From positions 62,001 to 126,000 of the forward strand of contig NZ_SMFK01000007.1 in the NCBI RefSeq assembly GCF_004349355.1: a DNA stretch of 64,000 nucleotides. Direction: 5' to 3'. The stretch comes from Flavobacterium cellulosilyticum (GTDB taxonomy: Bacteria; Bacteroidota; Bacteroidia; Flavobacteriales; Flavobacteriaceae). Each line of letters starts with the position of its first letter. Position 1 is the stretch's first letter. The translations under genes were made by a program, and so were the position numbers. Positions 21,264 through 29,867 of the stretch are shown here, one piece after another. The notes under the pieces were generated by a model, which saw only the letters and a program-made list of their open reading frames with translations, did not search any database and was not told the DNA's origin.

Positions 21264-22463
21264 TTAATTAATTTTCAATAGTTCTAACCATTGATTTCCT
21301 ATTTTTTCAATGGAAAATCTTTCTACACTTGTCTTAGCATTTTGCTTGCAATGTAAATATAATATTTTATCTTGTAGCATTAAATTCATTGCAGAAGTCA
21401 ATTTAGCAAAATTCTGATTTTCAACCAAAATTCCGTTTTCATTATTGATTATTATTTCGCTTGGACCGGAATGACAAGCAAAAGAGATTACTGGTGTTTC
21501 ACAAGCTAATGACTCAATTAAGACAGTTGGGAACCCTTCATTCTTACTAGATAATACTGTATAAAGAGCCTTTTTAAAATATACAAATGGATTTTTGACT
21601 TCCCCTTTAAATAGAATCATATTTTCTAATTTAAAAGTTTTAACTAAATTAACAAGTTCGCTTTTTAAAGTTCCATCTCCCAAAATTATCATTTTAATAT
21701 CATTTTTGGGCAATATAGAATTGGCATAACATTCTATAAGCTTATTAAATTGTTTAACATTATCTTGCATCCTTCCTACTGCGAGAATGTATTTAAAATC
21801 AAATTCAAACTTTTCTTTTATAGCAGTTTCAATGTATTTAAAATCAATAGGATTATAAATAGTTTCAATATTCAAATAATTAGAATTGGAAACAATTCTT
21901 TTTTTTATTTCATTAGAAACAGTAATAATTTTATAACAATTAGAGTAAATCCAATTAGCCAACAATTTATTTTTGGGAAAATATAAATCTATCATATAAC
22001 TATGAATAGTCACAATTAAAGGTGCTCTATATATTAATTTAGCAATGAAAAACTCTTGCCATTGATGTCTTTTTACTCTAAAATCAATGATAAAATCAAA
22101 TTCGTTTTCTAAAAAAAACTTTCTAAGAACCCTAAATCGTTTAAGTCTATTAAAAAAATCATTCGAATCGTCTCTTATAATTCCTAAATTTAAAACATTC
22201 CCAGAGAATTCATACTCAATTTTATCAACAACGACAACATGATGAACTTTACAATTATTTTTTTCAAAAAAAACAGACAATAAAGCTGCACAACGCTCTG
22301 CACCTCCAGTTGCAAGCTGATCTGAGACTAAACAAATTTTATATTGCTTTTTAATAGAATCGCTCAATAGTAACAAATTTTTAGAAACAAATATAGGTAA
22401 AATAGAACTTAATAAAATTTGAAAACACCTTAGAATTAGCAATAAGATTAAATAATCTGTCAA
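21264..22463 (-). CDS. Glycosyltransferase, GT4-like
   Basis: 399 residues as drawn. The GT-B core begins at KICLVSDQLATGGAERCAALLSVFF and includes AVGRMQDNVKQFNKLI, ILGDGTLKSELVNLV and SSKNEGFPTVLIESLACETPVISF, the usual donor-sugar loop. The first ~36 residues (MTDYLILLLILRCFQILL...) form a hydrophobic extension that is unusual for GT4; a TTG nearer the core could be the true start. It is co-directional with and 1 base from the FdtA-like gene. It likely adds one sugar during O-antigen-type assembly. Confidence 0.82.
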   Translation of the reverse strand: MTDYLILLLILRCFQILLSSILPIFVSKNLLLLSDSIKKQYKICLVSDQLATGGAERCAALLSVFFEKNNCKVHHVVVVDKIEYEFSGNVLNLGIIRDDSNDFFNRLKRFRVLRKFFLENEFDFIIDFRVKRHQWQEFFIAKLIYRAPLIVTIHSYMIDLYFPKNKLLANWIYSNCYKIITVSNEIKKRIVSNSNYLNIETIYNPIDFKYIETAIKEKFEFDFKYILAVGRMQDNVKQFNKLIECYANSILPKNDIKMIILGDGTLKSELVNLVKTFKLENMILFKGEVKNPFVYFKKALYTVLSSKNEGFPTVLIESLACETPVISFACHSGPSEIIINNENGILVENQNFAKLTSAMNLMLQDKILYLHCKQNAKTSVERFSIEKIGNQWLELLKIN

Positions 22464-22494
22464 TTAATATATTATCAGCTAAATGCTTTAAATT

Positions 22495-22529
22495 TTTGTT
22501 TAAAATTATATTAGTTTAATTTAGCTTTA
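22495..22529 (+). promoter_or_regulatory. Candidate promoter of the glycosyltransferase at 22551
   Basis: TTTG (22495-22498) and TAGCTTTA (22522-22529) are separated by 23 bases. The -7 box has one mismatch to TAnnTTTG and lies 21 bases before the ATG. Confidence 0.4.
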
Positions 22530-22550
22530 CAATTTAATTAAATTTATAGA

Positions 22551-23432
22551 ATGCAAAATAACGATTTAGTTACTGTGATTTGTTCCTGTTTTAATCATGC
22601 AAAATTTGTAACCGATAGTATTCAATCTGTTTTAAATCAATCGTATAAAAACATTCAAATTATTATTGTAGACGATTGCAGTACTGATGATTCTGTCTCC
22701 GTAATTGAAAATTTTATCATTCAATTTCCTCAAATACTATTCATAAAAAACACAAGCAATCTTGGTTTGACCAAATCTTTTAATAATGCCGTAAAATTAG
22801 CCAAAGGAGATTATTTGGTGGATTTAGCCGCAGACGATGTTTTATTTCCAGATTGTATCACAATCCAACTTGAAACTTTTAAAAACACTACGCTTAAAAA
22901 CCTTGCTATTGTATATGGTAATGCTGAAATAATTTCCGAAAAAGGAGATCATTTTTCCTATAATTTTGAAGTTGATTCTAATTTGAAAACTAGTAAAAAA
23001 AGGATTTCTGGTGATTTATATGCTAAAATTATAAGTTTAGAAACAACGATTTGCAGTGTTTCTGCTATGTTAAAAAAATCTGTTTTTGATGAACTAAAAG
23101 GTTATGACGAAAGGTTATCTTTTGAAGATTTAGATTATTGGATACGCGTTTCCAGGTTCTACACCATTGAATTTATAGATGCAATATTAGTTCAAAAACG
23201 AAAAACACCTAATTCTTTGCATTCCAGTTTTTCTATTCCAAAAAACACAAATGGCTTTTCGACTTATTTAATATTAAGAAAAGCTTTTACTTTAAATAAA
23301 AACAAAACAGAACACCGAATTCTATCAAAAAGAGTAAATAATGAAATTAAATTTGCGCTAAAAACTCATAATCACTCCTTAGCATTAAGGAATATCGTAT
23401 TAAGAATTCAGATTGGTTTGAAATCAATTTAA
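22551..23432 (+). CDS. Glycosyltransferase family 2
   Basis: GT-A protein of 293 residues with VTVICSCFNHAKFVTDSIQSVL, VDDCSTDDS and the metal site DLAADDVLFPD. The segment GYDERLSFEDLDYWIRVSRF supplies the usual catalytic-base region. It has its own likely promoter and is followed by a 210-base gap, so it is a single-gene unit, divergent from the GT4-like gene at 22463. Sugar specificity unknown. Confidence 0.88.
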   Translation: MQNNDLVTVICSCFNHAKFVTDSIQSVLNQSYKNIQIIIVDDCSTDDSVSVIENFIIQFPQILFIKNTSNLGLTKSFNNAVKLAKGDYLVDLAADDVLFPDCITIQLETFKNTTLKNLAIVYGNAEIISEKGDHFSYNFEVDSNLKTSKKRISGDLYAKIISLETTICSVSAMLKKSVFDELKGYDERLSFEDLDYWIRVSRFYTIEFIDAILVQKRKTPNSLHSSFSIPKNTNGFSTYLILRKAFTLNKNKTEHRILSKRVNNEIKFALKTHNHSLALRNIVLRIQIGLKSI

Positions 23433-23583
23433 ATCTTGCTCAATCTCAAAATCAAAATGTTTAAAACAAGTCTTTTGTATTGTCAAAATTCAATTAATTT
23501 GGACCTTTTTTTTCGAAAAACACCAACAGATTATTTCAACTTTTAGCGCCTTTTAAAAGGGACTTTAACAATTAAGAATGTTA

Positions 23584-23615
23584 TTGCAAAGTCCAATTAA
23601 ATAACTTTATATTTG
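23584..23615 (+). promoter_or_regulatory. Candidate promoter of the DPM1-like gene
   Basis: A perfect TATATTTG -7 box is at 23608-23615, with TTG 21 bases upstream at 23584-23586; the ATG follows 28 bases later. Confidence 0.5.
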
Positions 23616-23642
23616 TTTTTTATAATTGTTAAAATCTAATAA

Positions 23643-24350
23643 ATGCCTTTACTTTCTATAATTATTCCTGCTTACAATGAAGCTCCTACAATTCATTTAA
23701 TACTTAATAAAGTTTTAGAAGTAACCCTTATAGAATCCATTGAAAAAGAAATTATAATTATAAATGACTGCTCGACAGACAATACCGAATCTTACATTTT
23801 AGATTACATTAAAAATCACTCTGAAACTAAAATAAAATATTACAAACACGAGAGCAACCAAGGAAAAGGTGCCGCTATACATACTGGTATTACAAACGCA
23901 ACAGGCGATTATATCATTATACAAGACGCCGATTTAGAATACGATCCAGACGAATTCAACATCTTATTAAAACCAATAGTAGAAGGACATGCAGATGTTG
24001 TCTATGGATCTCGATTTATTGGCGGTAAACCCCATAGAATATTGTTTTTTTGGCACACCATCGGCAATCATTTTTTGACATTTATTTCAAATATGTTTAA
24101 TAATTTAAATTTGACAGATATGGAAACCTGCTACAAATTATTTAGAAAAGAAATCATTAAAGACATTATTCTAAACGAAAAAAGATTTGGTTTTGAGCCT
24201 GAAATCACTGCTAAAATTGCCAAGATTAAAAACATACGACTCTATGAAGTTGGCATTTCATATTATGGTCGTACTTATGATGAAGGGAAGAAAATAGGTT
24301 GGAAAGATGGGTTTAGAGCCATTTACTGTATTTTAAAATATGGACTCTAA
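23643..24350 (+). CDS. Polyprenol-phosphate glycosyltransferase, DPM1-like (GT2)
   Basis: 235 residues with [43 protein letters not shown], and [14 protein letters not shown], the signature of dolichyl- or undecaprenyl-phosphate sugar synthases. There is no membrane domain, as in soluble DPM1 types. The conserved YGSRF...[11 protein letters not shown] region is present. It probably charges a lipid carrier with a sugar that the next gene, a multi-pass membrane transferase, uses at the periplasmic face. The genes are 38 bases apart on the same strand. Confidence 0.88.
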   Translation: MPLLSIIIPAYNEAPTIHLILNKVLEVTLIESIEKEIIIINDCSTDNTESYILDYIKNHSETKIKYYKHESNQGKGAAIHTGITNATGDYIIIQDADLEYDPDEFNILLKPIVEGHADVVYGSRFIGGKPHRILFFWHTIGNHFLTFISNMFNNLNLTDMETCYKLFRKEIIKDIILNEKRFGFEPEITAKIAKIKNIRLYEVGISYYGRTYDEGKKIGWKDGFRAIYCILKYGL

Positions 24351-24388
24351 TCATTAATTAGAAAATAAAATTCAAAGTAATATCAATA

Positions 24389-26089
24389 ATGAAAAATACT
24401 TTTTTAAGTTCAACTACTCTTAGCCAGTTCAGCAGTATAAACAATTCGAACCTTTACAAATTTTTGTTTTTATTTATCTTGTTATTTTACTCCATAATTT
24501 TAAGTCAATATGGATTTGAAAACTGGGATTCTGGATTTATTCAAGGTTTTTGTTGGCGAGTACTTCAAGGCGAGCATCCTTACACAGATTTTTTATATAT
24601 TAGACCACCAGCCTCAGTATATTTTCACTCTATTTTCATGAAAGTATTGCCTGTTGAAGGTCAATATTATTTTACCCGTGTTATTGGTTATTGGCTATTT
24701 GCACTTCAAGTCTATTTGACGGTTACAGGATTTGACAATATCTATAATCTAAAAAAAATAAACCTTAACAAATGGGCTATAATCATCGTTTGTTATATCA
24801 TTTCTATCCATAATTTTTTTGCAAATCCATGGTACAATGTAGATGGAATCTTTTTTGCATCAGTCGCGTTTTATCTAATGTCGCGTTTTAAAACGCTTAC
24901 TTTTTTTAATTTATTTTTAATTAGTTTTTTTTGTGTTTTTTCTGCATTAACCAAACAGTCCTTTTATTTTATCCCTATAATATTCTTCATTTGGATAGCA
25001 TTAACTAAAAGCCGTCAACAAACTTTATATTTTTTATGCTCACTTTTAATATGGATTGCCACTTATATTTTATTTTTAAGATCTATTACTACATTAGATA
25101 ATTATTTGTCACAAACCTCTGAACATACCAGACTTTCTGACTTAGCGCAAGTTGGAATTGAAATTTACATTAGGAGTTTTAACAATATCTACCTTTTAAT
25201 TAGCTCAATAGTTATAGCATCTATACTTTTCTACTTTAAAACACCCGATATAAAGATCAACAGCAATACGATCTGTTCTTTTTTTAAATGGTTATCAATA
25301 ACCACCTTCTTTTTCAGCCTAATGGCAATTCCATTTATGGATTTCAGAAAAATAAGTGTGATTTTCTTTAATGCAACTATTTATGCATTTATCTACAAAA
25401 CAGCTTTTGATTTTCAAAAAATTAAGGGAAATTTTCCTTTAATAGTTCTCATTTGCATTTCTTGGTGTGTTGGTCTAAGCCTTGGTTATGCATTCCCAAT
25501 ATTATATGCTACTGGATTAATTTTGAGTTTTTACGTTCTAATGAGAGAAGATTTAATGATTCAAACGTATAAAAAAACGTATTCTATTGTTGTAATTGCG
25601 ATATGTATTTATGCGTCCTTGTTAAATATTCACCAGTATCGCGAAAAAAACATCTTTCAACTTAATTATTCACTAGAAGAAATATCACCTAAATTAAAAT
25701 ACATAAAATCTGCAAAAGAAACCCTAGAAAAATACAGAGAACTTAAAATCCTTTCTAAGGAATATCCAAATTATACCGTAACTCCTAGTATTCCTTTATC
25801 ACACTATTTGTTTGACACCAAAAATAGTGTTCCCGCAGAATGGTTAACTAATTTTGAAATAAATTACAAAACATCTGAATTTTTTGAACTTATAAAAAAC
25901 AAAACCGATTATGTTTTTCTAGAAAAATCGTTTATAAAAGGCGAAATTTTAGATTCAAGTTTTGAAAAGAAAATGAGCTTTAGCAGTTTATCAATATATC
26001 TCTATTTTTATTCGAAGCCTATTACTGAAACCCAACATTTCATTGTTTATAAAAGCAGCGATATCAAAAATGTTTTCATAAGAAAATAG
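24389..26089 (+). CDS. Multi-pass membrane glycosyltransferase (GT-C type, PMT/ArnT-like)
   Basis: 566 residues with about ten membrane segments, starting near residue 25. The first periplasmic loop contains ENWDSGFIQGFCWRVLQG and IRPPASVYF; the acidic residue in WDSGF is where GT-C enzymes carry the catalytic Asp. The C-terminal roughly 150 residues are soluble. It likely transfers a sugar from a polyprenol-phosphate made by the DPM1-like neighbour onto a glycan or lipid in the periplasm. The exact GT family cannot be assigned. Confidence 0.7.
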   Translation: MKNTFLSSTTLSQFSSINNSNLYKFLFLFILLFYSIILSQYGFENWDSGFIQGFCWRVLQGEHPYTDFLYIRPPASVYFHSIFMKVLPVEGQYYFTRVIGYWLFALQVYLTVTGFDNIYNLKKINLNKWAIIIVCYIISIHNFFANPWYNVDGIFFASVAFYLMSRFKTLTFFNLFLISFFCVFSALTKQSFYFIPIIFFIWIALTKSRQQTLYFLCSLLIWIATYILFLRSITTLDNYLSQTSEHTRLSDLAQVGIEIYIRSFNNIYLLISSIVIASILFYFKTPDIKINSNTICSFFKWLSITTFFFSLMAIPFMDFRKISVIFFNATIYAFIYKTAFDFQKIKGNFPLIVLICISWCVGLSLGYAFPILYATGLILSFYVLMREDLMIQTYKKTYSIVVIAICIYASLLNIHQYREKNIFQLNYSLEEISPKLKYIKSAKETLEKYRELKILSKEYPNYTVTPSIPLSHYLFDTKNSVPAEWLTNFEINYKTSEFFELIKNKTDYVFLEKSFIKGEILDSSFEKKMSFSSLSIYLYFYSKPITETQHFIVYKSSDIKNVFIRK

Positions 26090-26141
26090 TTAAATTTAAA
26101 TCACTGTATACCTAGAGACATCTAAATTCTCCAGTAATCAA

Positions 26142-27416
26142 TCAAAATAAACTCTTTCGAAAATAAATTACCAAGACCAATAAATAAATAAGATTATCTA
26201 AAGCTTGAGCCATCACAATACCTTGAATCCCGAAAACGGTTATCAGATAATTACTTGCAAAATACAATACGGCAAGAGAAGTGATTTCAGAAAAAATGAA
26301 AGCTAACGTCAACTTTTTTGCCAAAAACTGAAATCCAAGAATCAAAAAAGCCACTTTGAATACATCTCCAATTAATTGCCAAAAAAACAAACTCGTTACA
26401 GGCAAAAATTCTTTCGTAAAAAGTAACTCTATAATAAAAACTCTCAAAAAATAAATGCTTAGTAATCCAATGATAAACAATGGTAAAATGCTTTTGTAAT
26501 AAGACCAAAAAACTTTTTTAGTTTCTAAATTATTTTTCGCATTAGCTAATTTAGGAAAAAAATAAACCGTCAAAATAGTACTGGAAAACATCATATAATA
26601 CGATGAAATTCGGGTTATAGTTTCCCAAAAACCAGCTTCATCAATTCCTATTTCTTTGATAACATTATTCCTAATCGCGATATAAACGATTGGCCCCAAA
26701 ACAGAGGACACTAATGCCATAAGGGTATAGGATGATAAATTTATTACAATTTTAAAATCATACGATTGGTATCGAATAGTGCTAAAAAAAGGAATTTCTT
26801 TATTTATAAAATACGAAGTCACAAAAAACATCAAAGCTGGAGTGGTTACAATTGCCAACAAAGCGCCTAAAGTTGCATAGTTTAAAATTAAAACTAGTGA
26901 TACCAGTAAACCCAAAACATTACCTAAAATAGTTATCCAAATAACTTTTTTAAATAGCCCCAATCCATTAATAACTGAAATCCAAAAAATAGAAATAACA
27001 TACCAAGGTAAGGCCGCGCCTGCCACCTTAAAAACAACTTCATAATCATAATTATCCCCGAAAATTTTACTATTCCAATAAGAGGCAGAAAAAAACAAAA
27101 AACCACTTAATAGTAGAGCAACACCTAACAAAATAAGGAATACTGTTGAAAACAATTTATTTAAATGGGCCTTATCTTCTTTGTTTTCGGCAACATATTT
27201 CACAATTCCTGTTTGAAACCCTAAAGTTGAAATACTCTCTAAAGAGGATGAAAAATTCTTAAAATTCCCCACCAATGCCATTCCGGCTGGACCTACAAAA
27301 ATAGCCAGTAATTTGGACGTAACGAGTCCAACACCTATTTTGATAATCACACTTAGGCTGTTCAACGTAGAAATTTTAAACAACTGTGTTTGGGTTATTT
27401 TTTTTATCAACTTCAA
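26142..27416 (-). CDS. Wzx-type O-antigen flippase (MATE-like polysaccharide transporter)
   Basis: 424 residues with about twelve membrane segments. The N-terminal sequence SVIIKIGVGLVTSKLLAIFVGPAGMALVGNF is typical of the O-antigen flippase/Wzx family, which moves lipid-linked repeat units across the inner membrane. It is 1 base downstream of the FdtB-like transaminase gene, in the same operon direction. Its presence without a visible Wzy polymerase in the window suggests the rest of the pathway is elsewhere. Confidence 0.85.
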   Translation of the reverse strand: MKLIKKITQTQLFKISTLNSLSVIIKIGVGLVTSKLLAIFVGPAGMALVGNFKNFSSSLESISTLGFQTGIVKYVAENKEDKAHLNKLFSTVFLILLGVALLLSGFLFFSASYWNSKIFGDNYDYEVVFKVAGAALPWYVISIFWISVINGLGLFKKVIWITILGNVLGLLVSLVLILNYATLGALLAIVTTPALMFFVTSYFINKEIPFFSTIRYQSYDFKIVINLSSYTLMALVSSVLGPIVYIAIRNNVIKEIGIDEAGFWETITRISSYYMMFSSTILTVYFFPKLANAKNNLETKKVFWSYYKSILPLFIIGLLSIYFLRVFIIELLFTKEFLPVTSLFFWQLIGDVFKVAFLILGFQFLAKKLTLAFIFSEITSLAVLYFASNYLITVFGIQGIVMAQALDNLIYLLVLVIYFRKSLF

Positions 27417-27417
27417 A

Positions 27418-28578
27418 TTAGTACTGATTTAAAATTTCAATCACAAAGCTCACCTCATCATCCGTCAAAACAGGACTAATAGGCAAACTCAACACTTCGT
27501 TATGAATTTTTTCGGTGACAGGAAAAGATAAGTTATTCCAATTTTCGAATGCTTTTTGTTGGTGTGGAGGAATTGGATAATGAATCATAGTTTGAATTCC
27601 TTTATCCAATAAAAACTGCTGCAATTCATTTCTGTTTTTGGTGCGAATAACAAACAAATGAAAAACATGATTGTTAGATTGCTTCGTTTCTCGCAATGAC
27701 ACATTTGGTAGAATGATTTTATCATTTTTTATTTCGGTCAAATAGCGATTGGCAATCGCTTTCCGAATCGAATTTTCCTGATCTAAATTGGGCAATTTCA
27801 CATTCAAGAAAGCCGCTTGCAATTCATCCAACCTCGAATTGACGCCAATATATTCAATGTGATATTTAATTTCCGAACCGTAATTTCTCAATATTCGAAT
27901 GGTCTTTGCCAATTCCGAATCGTTTGTTACAACTGCACCTCCGTCTCCCAAAGCACCTAAATTTTTTCCAGGATAAAAACTATAAGCTGCTACCAAATTA
28001 GGAGTTGCAATTTGTGTATTCTGTGTTTCCGGAAACGAGGACTGAACACTACTTTCTGAACACTGAACACTAAATTTTGCCCCATGGGATTGAGCCGCAT
28101 CTTCAACCACTAGTAAATTATTTGCTTTAGCAACTTCATTTATTGCATCCATTTCAGCTAATTGACCATAAAGATGCACTGCTAAAATTGCCTTGGTTTT
28201 AGATGAAATTTTTACTGTAATTAAATCCGGATCAATATTGTAAGTTTCCAACTTTGGCTCGACCAAAACTGGAACCAAATCAGCTTCTACAATGGCTAAA
28301 ATACTTGCAATATAGGTATTTGCAGGAACGATTACTTCATCTCCTTTTCGCAATTTCCCCAACTGAATGTAGGCTTTAAAGATCAATACTAAAGCATCAA
28401 AACCATTACCAACACCAATACAGTATTTTGCATCACAATAATTGGCGAAATTATTTTCGAATACGGAGACTTCATTACCTAAAATATACCAACCTTTTTC
28501 TAAAACCGCATTCAATTTTTCTTGAAAAGCGATTTCATAAGGTTCATTTATTTTTTTTAAATCTAGGAATTGTATCAT
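27418..28578 (-). CDS. FdtB-like DegT/DnrJ/EryC1/StrS sugar aminotransferase
   Basis: PLP-dependent transaminase of 386 residues for dTDP-3-keto-6-deoxyhexose. The N-terminus MIQFLDLKKINEPYEIAFQEKLNAVLEKG and FYPGKNLGALGDGGAVVTND with the PLP lysine identify the family. It works after the FdtA-like isomerase at 20870. Two stretches are unlike relatives: about residues 167-188 (SVQCSESSVQSSFPE...) and about 293-303 (VSLRETKQSNN). Both are encoded by sequences that look like dispersed intergenic repeats (see 28040-28075 and 27677-27700), read in frame. The 5' end is duplicated at 29789-29867 on the far side of a YhcG-like gene. Its original promoter or operon leader has therefore been displaced. 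Confidence 0.88.
   Translation of the reverse strand: MIQFLDLKKINEPYEIAFQEKLNAVLEKGWYILGNEVSVFENNFANYCDAKYCIGVGNGFDALVLIFKAYIQLGKLRKGDEVIVPANTYIASILAIVEADLVPVLVEPKLETYNIDPDLITVKISSKTKAILAVHLYGQLAEMDAINEVAKANNLLVVEDAAQSHGAKFSVQCSESSVQSSFPETQNTQIATPNLVAAYSFYPGKNLGALGDGGAVVTNDSELAKTIRILRNYGSEIKYHIEYIGVNSRLDELQAAFLNVKLPNLDQENSIRKAIANRYLTEIKNDKIILPNVSLRETKQSNNHVFHLFVIRTKNRNELQQFLLDKGIQTMIHYPIPPHQQKAFENWNNLSFPVTEKIHNEVLSLPISPVLTDDEVSFVIEILNQY
27677..27700. repeat. Dispersed palindromic repeat inside the FdtB-like gene
   Basis: The minus strand reads GTCATTGCGAGAAACGAAGC followed by AATC, with stem ATTGC/GCAAT (27678-27682 with 27693-27697). This matches, from memory, a common Bacteroidetes intergenic palindrome. 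Here it is translated as VSLRETKQSN. Confidence 0.65.
28500..28578. repeat. 79-bp direct repeat, copy A (functional 5' end of the FdtB-like gene)
   Basis: Identical to 29789-29867 at 76 of 79 positions and in the same orientation. It contains the start codon and first 26 codons of the FdtB-like gene. The pair brackets the YhcG-like gene. Confidence 0.95.
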
Positions 28579-28671
28579 TGAGCGATGTGACTGTTTTATT
28601 TTTTATCCAAAGTTATTCTTTTTGATTGAACCACTATCAAAATGTTTTATTTTGAAAATTGGCAAGTAAAT

Positions 28672-29709
28672 TCAATTCTTTGATCTATTGATGTAATTGG
28701 TAATGCTTTCTATTTTATCAACAAATTCTTGATTTGACGGAAAAAAAGCACTGATATTTTTAGGCAATTCTTTGTTTAAAGTATACGTAGCAATACCAAT
28801 CGGTTTGTTAATATCTTGTAATGCAAACTCTACAGTAGTTCTATTTTTAGATTTGCAAATAATAATTCCAATGCTAGGTTTTTCGTGTTTTTTCTTGACT
28901 AATTTATTCAAAGTCGAAAGATAAAAATTCATTTTCCCTGCCATTTCTGGTTTAAATTCATCAATTTTTAAATCAATTGCTACTAAGCATTGAAGTTCTC
29001 TATGAAAAAGTAATAAATCTATTTCGAATGTTTTATCATCGTATTTTATTGGAAATTGATTCCCAATAAATGAAAAATCACCACCTAATTCAATCAAAAA
29101 ATTTCGAATATTTGATAAAATTGCTTGTTCCAATTGCGCTTCCGAATAAGGTTCCGATAGATTTAAAAAATCAAACAGATACTCGTCTTTAATAATTATA
29201 TCCGCATTATTTGCACTACTTATTTCTAATGTTTCCGAAAAATTGGTTTGACTTAAAACTGTATTTTGATAATGATTATTGTCGATTGCATTGACTAATA
29301 AAGTTTTTGACCACTGGAATTTTTTGGTCATATTGATATAATAAAACCTTTCGTGTTCGTCCTTGCACTTCTCCAAAATGAGAATATTATGCGTCCATGG
29401 AATTTCTGCAACCAATGGTTGCAGAATTAGAGAACTTGTGTAATATTGTTCATATAAATTTCTCATATACCACAAGTTACGAGCAGAAAAACCATTTATT
29501 CCCACAAATTCTTTTTGCAATTCGGCTGCTAAAATTTCGACAATTCCTTTGCCCCAACCATATTGCTGCTGTCTTTCGAGAATTGTTTTACCAATATTCC
29601 AATACAATTGAATCTGCTCCACATTCACTTTTTGCAAAGCACGATATTGAGCTTCTTTTATTTGGGTTTTTATTTCCTGAACAAAATGGATATGATTTGA
29701 CTCTAACAT
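28672..29709 (-). CDS. YhcG-type PD-(D/E)xK nuclease (DUF1016 family)
   Basis: 345 residues. The N-terminal DUF1016 helical domain is clear: AQYRALQKVNVEQIQLYWNIGKTIL, WGKGIVEILAAELQKEF, GFSARNLWYMRNLYEQY, and PWTHNILILEKCKDEHERFYYI. The C-terminal half has KTFEIDLLLFHRELQCLVAIDLK, which fits the D...(D/E)xK core of the restriction-endonuclease-like fold. Its biochemical role is not well established; the family is often found near restriction systems or as an isolated gene. Here it interrupts a sugar-biosynthesis operon and is flanked by 79-bp direct repeats derived from the neighbouring FdtB-like gene, which points to recent insertion. No partner toxin, methylase or transposase is seen beside it. 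Confidence 0.9.
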   Translation of the reverse strand: MLESNHIHFVQEIKTQIKEAQYRALQKVNVEQIQLYWNIGKTILERQQQYGWGKGIVEILAAELQKEFVGINGFSARNLWYMRNLYEQYYTSSLILQPLVAEIPWTHNILILEKCKDEHERFYYINMTKKFQWSKTLLVNAIDNNHYQNTVLSQTNFSETLEISSANNADIIIKDEYLFDFLNLSEPYSEAQLEQAILSNIRNFLIELGGDFSFIGNQFPIKYDDKTFEIDLLLFHRELQCLVAIDLKIDEFKPEMAGKMNFYLSTLNKLVKKKHEKPSIGIIICKSKNRTTVEFALQDINKPIGIATYTLNKELPKNISAFFPSNQEFVDKIESITNYINRSKN

Positions 29710-29788
29710 ACTTTAATTTTATAGTTTGATCAATTTTGAACAATTATATTTTGAATAAACATTTAAACTGCTTTGAGTCACATAATAA

Positions 29789-29867
29789 CTAAAACCGAAT
29801 TCAATTTTTCTTGAAAAGCGATTTCATAAGGTTCATTTATTTTCTTTAAATCAAGGAATTGTATCAT
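29789..29867 (-). pseudogene. 79-bp direct repeat, copy B: 5' remnant of the FdtB-like gene
   Basis: Begins with the ATG at 29867, which overlaps the stop of the FemAB-like gene (ATGA), and encodes MIQFLDLKKINEPYEIAFQE and six further matching positions with one Ala-to-Ser change, then runs into unrelated sequence and a stop. Two of the three differences from copy A are silent. The ATGA overlap shows that the FdtB-like gene once followed the FemAB-like gene directly. Confidence 0.92.

Noticed and set aside
28672-29709. Part of a restriction-modification system
   Set aside because: No methylase, specificity subunit or other nuclease lies next to it; its neighbours are sugar genes.
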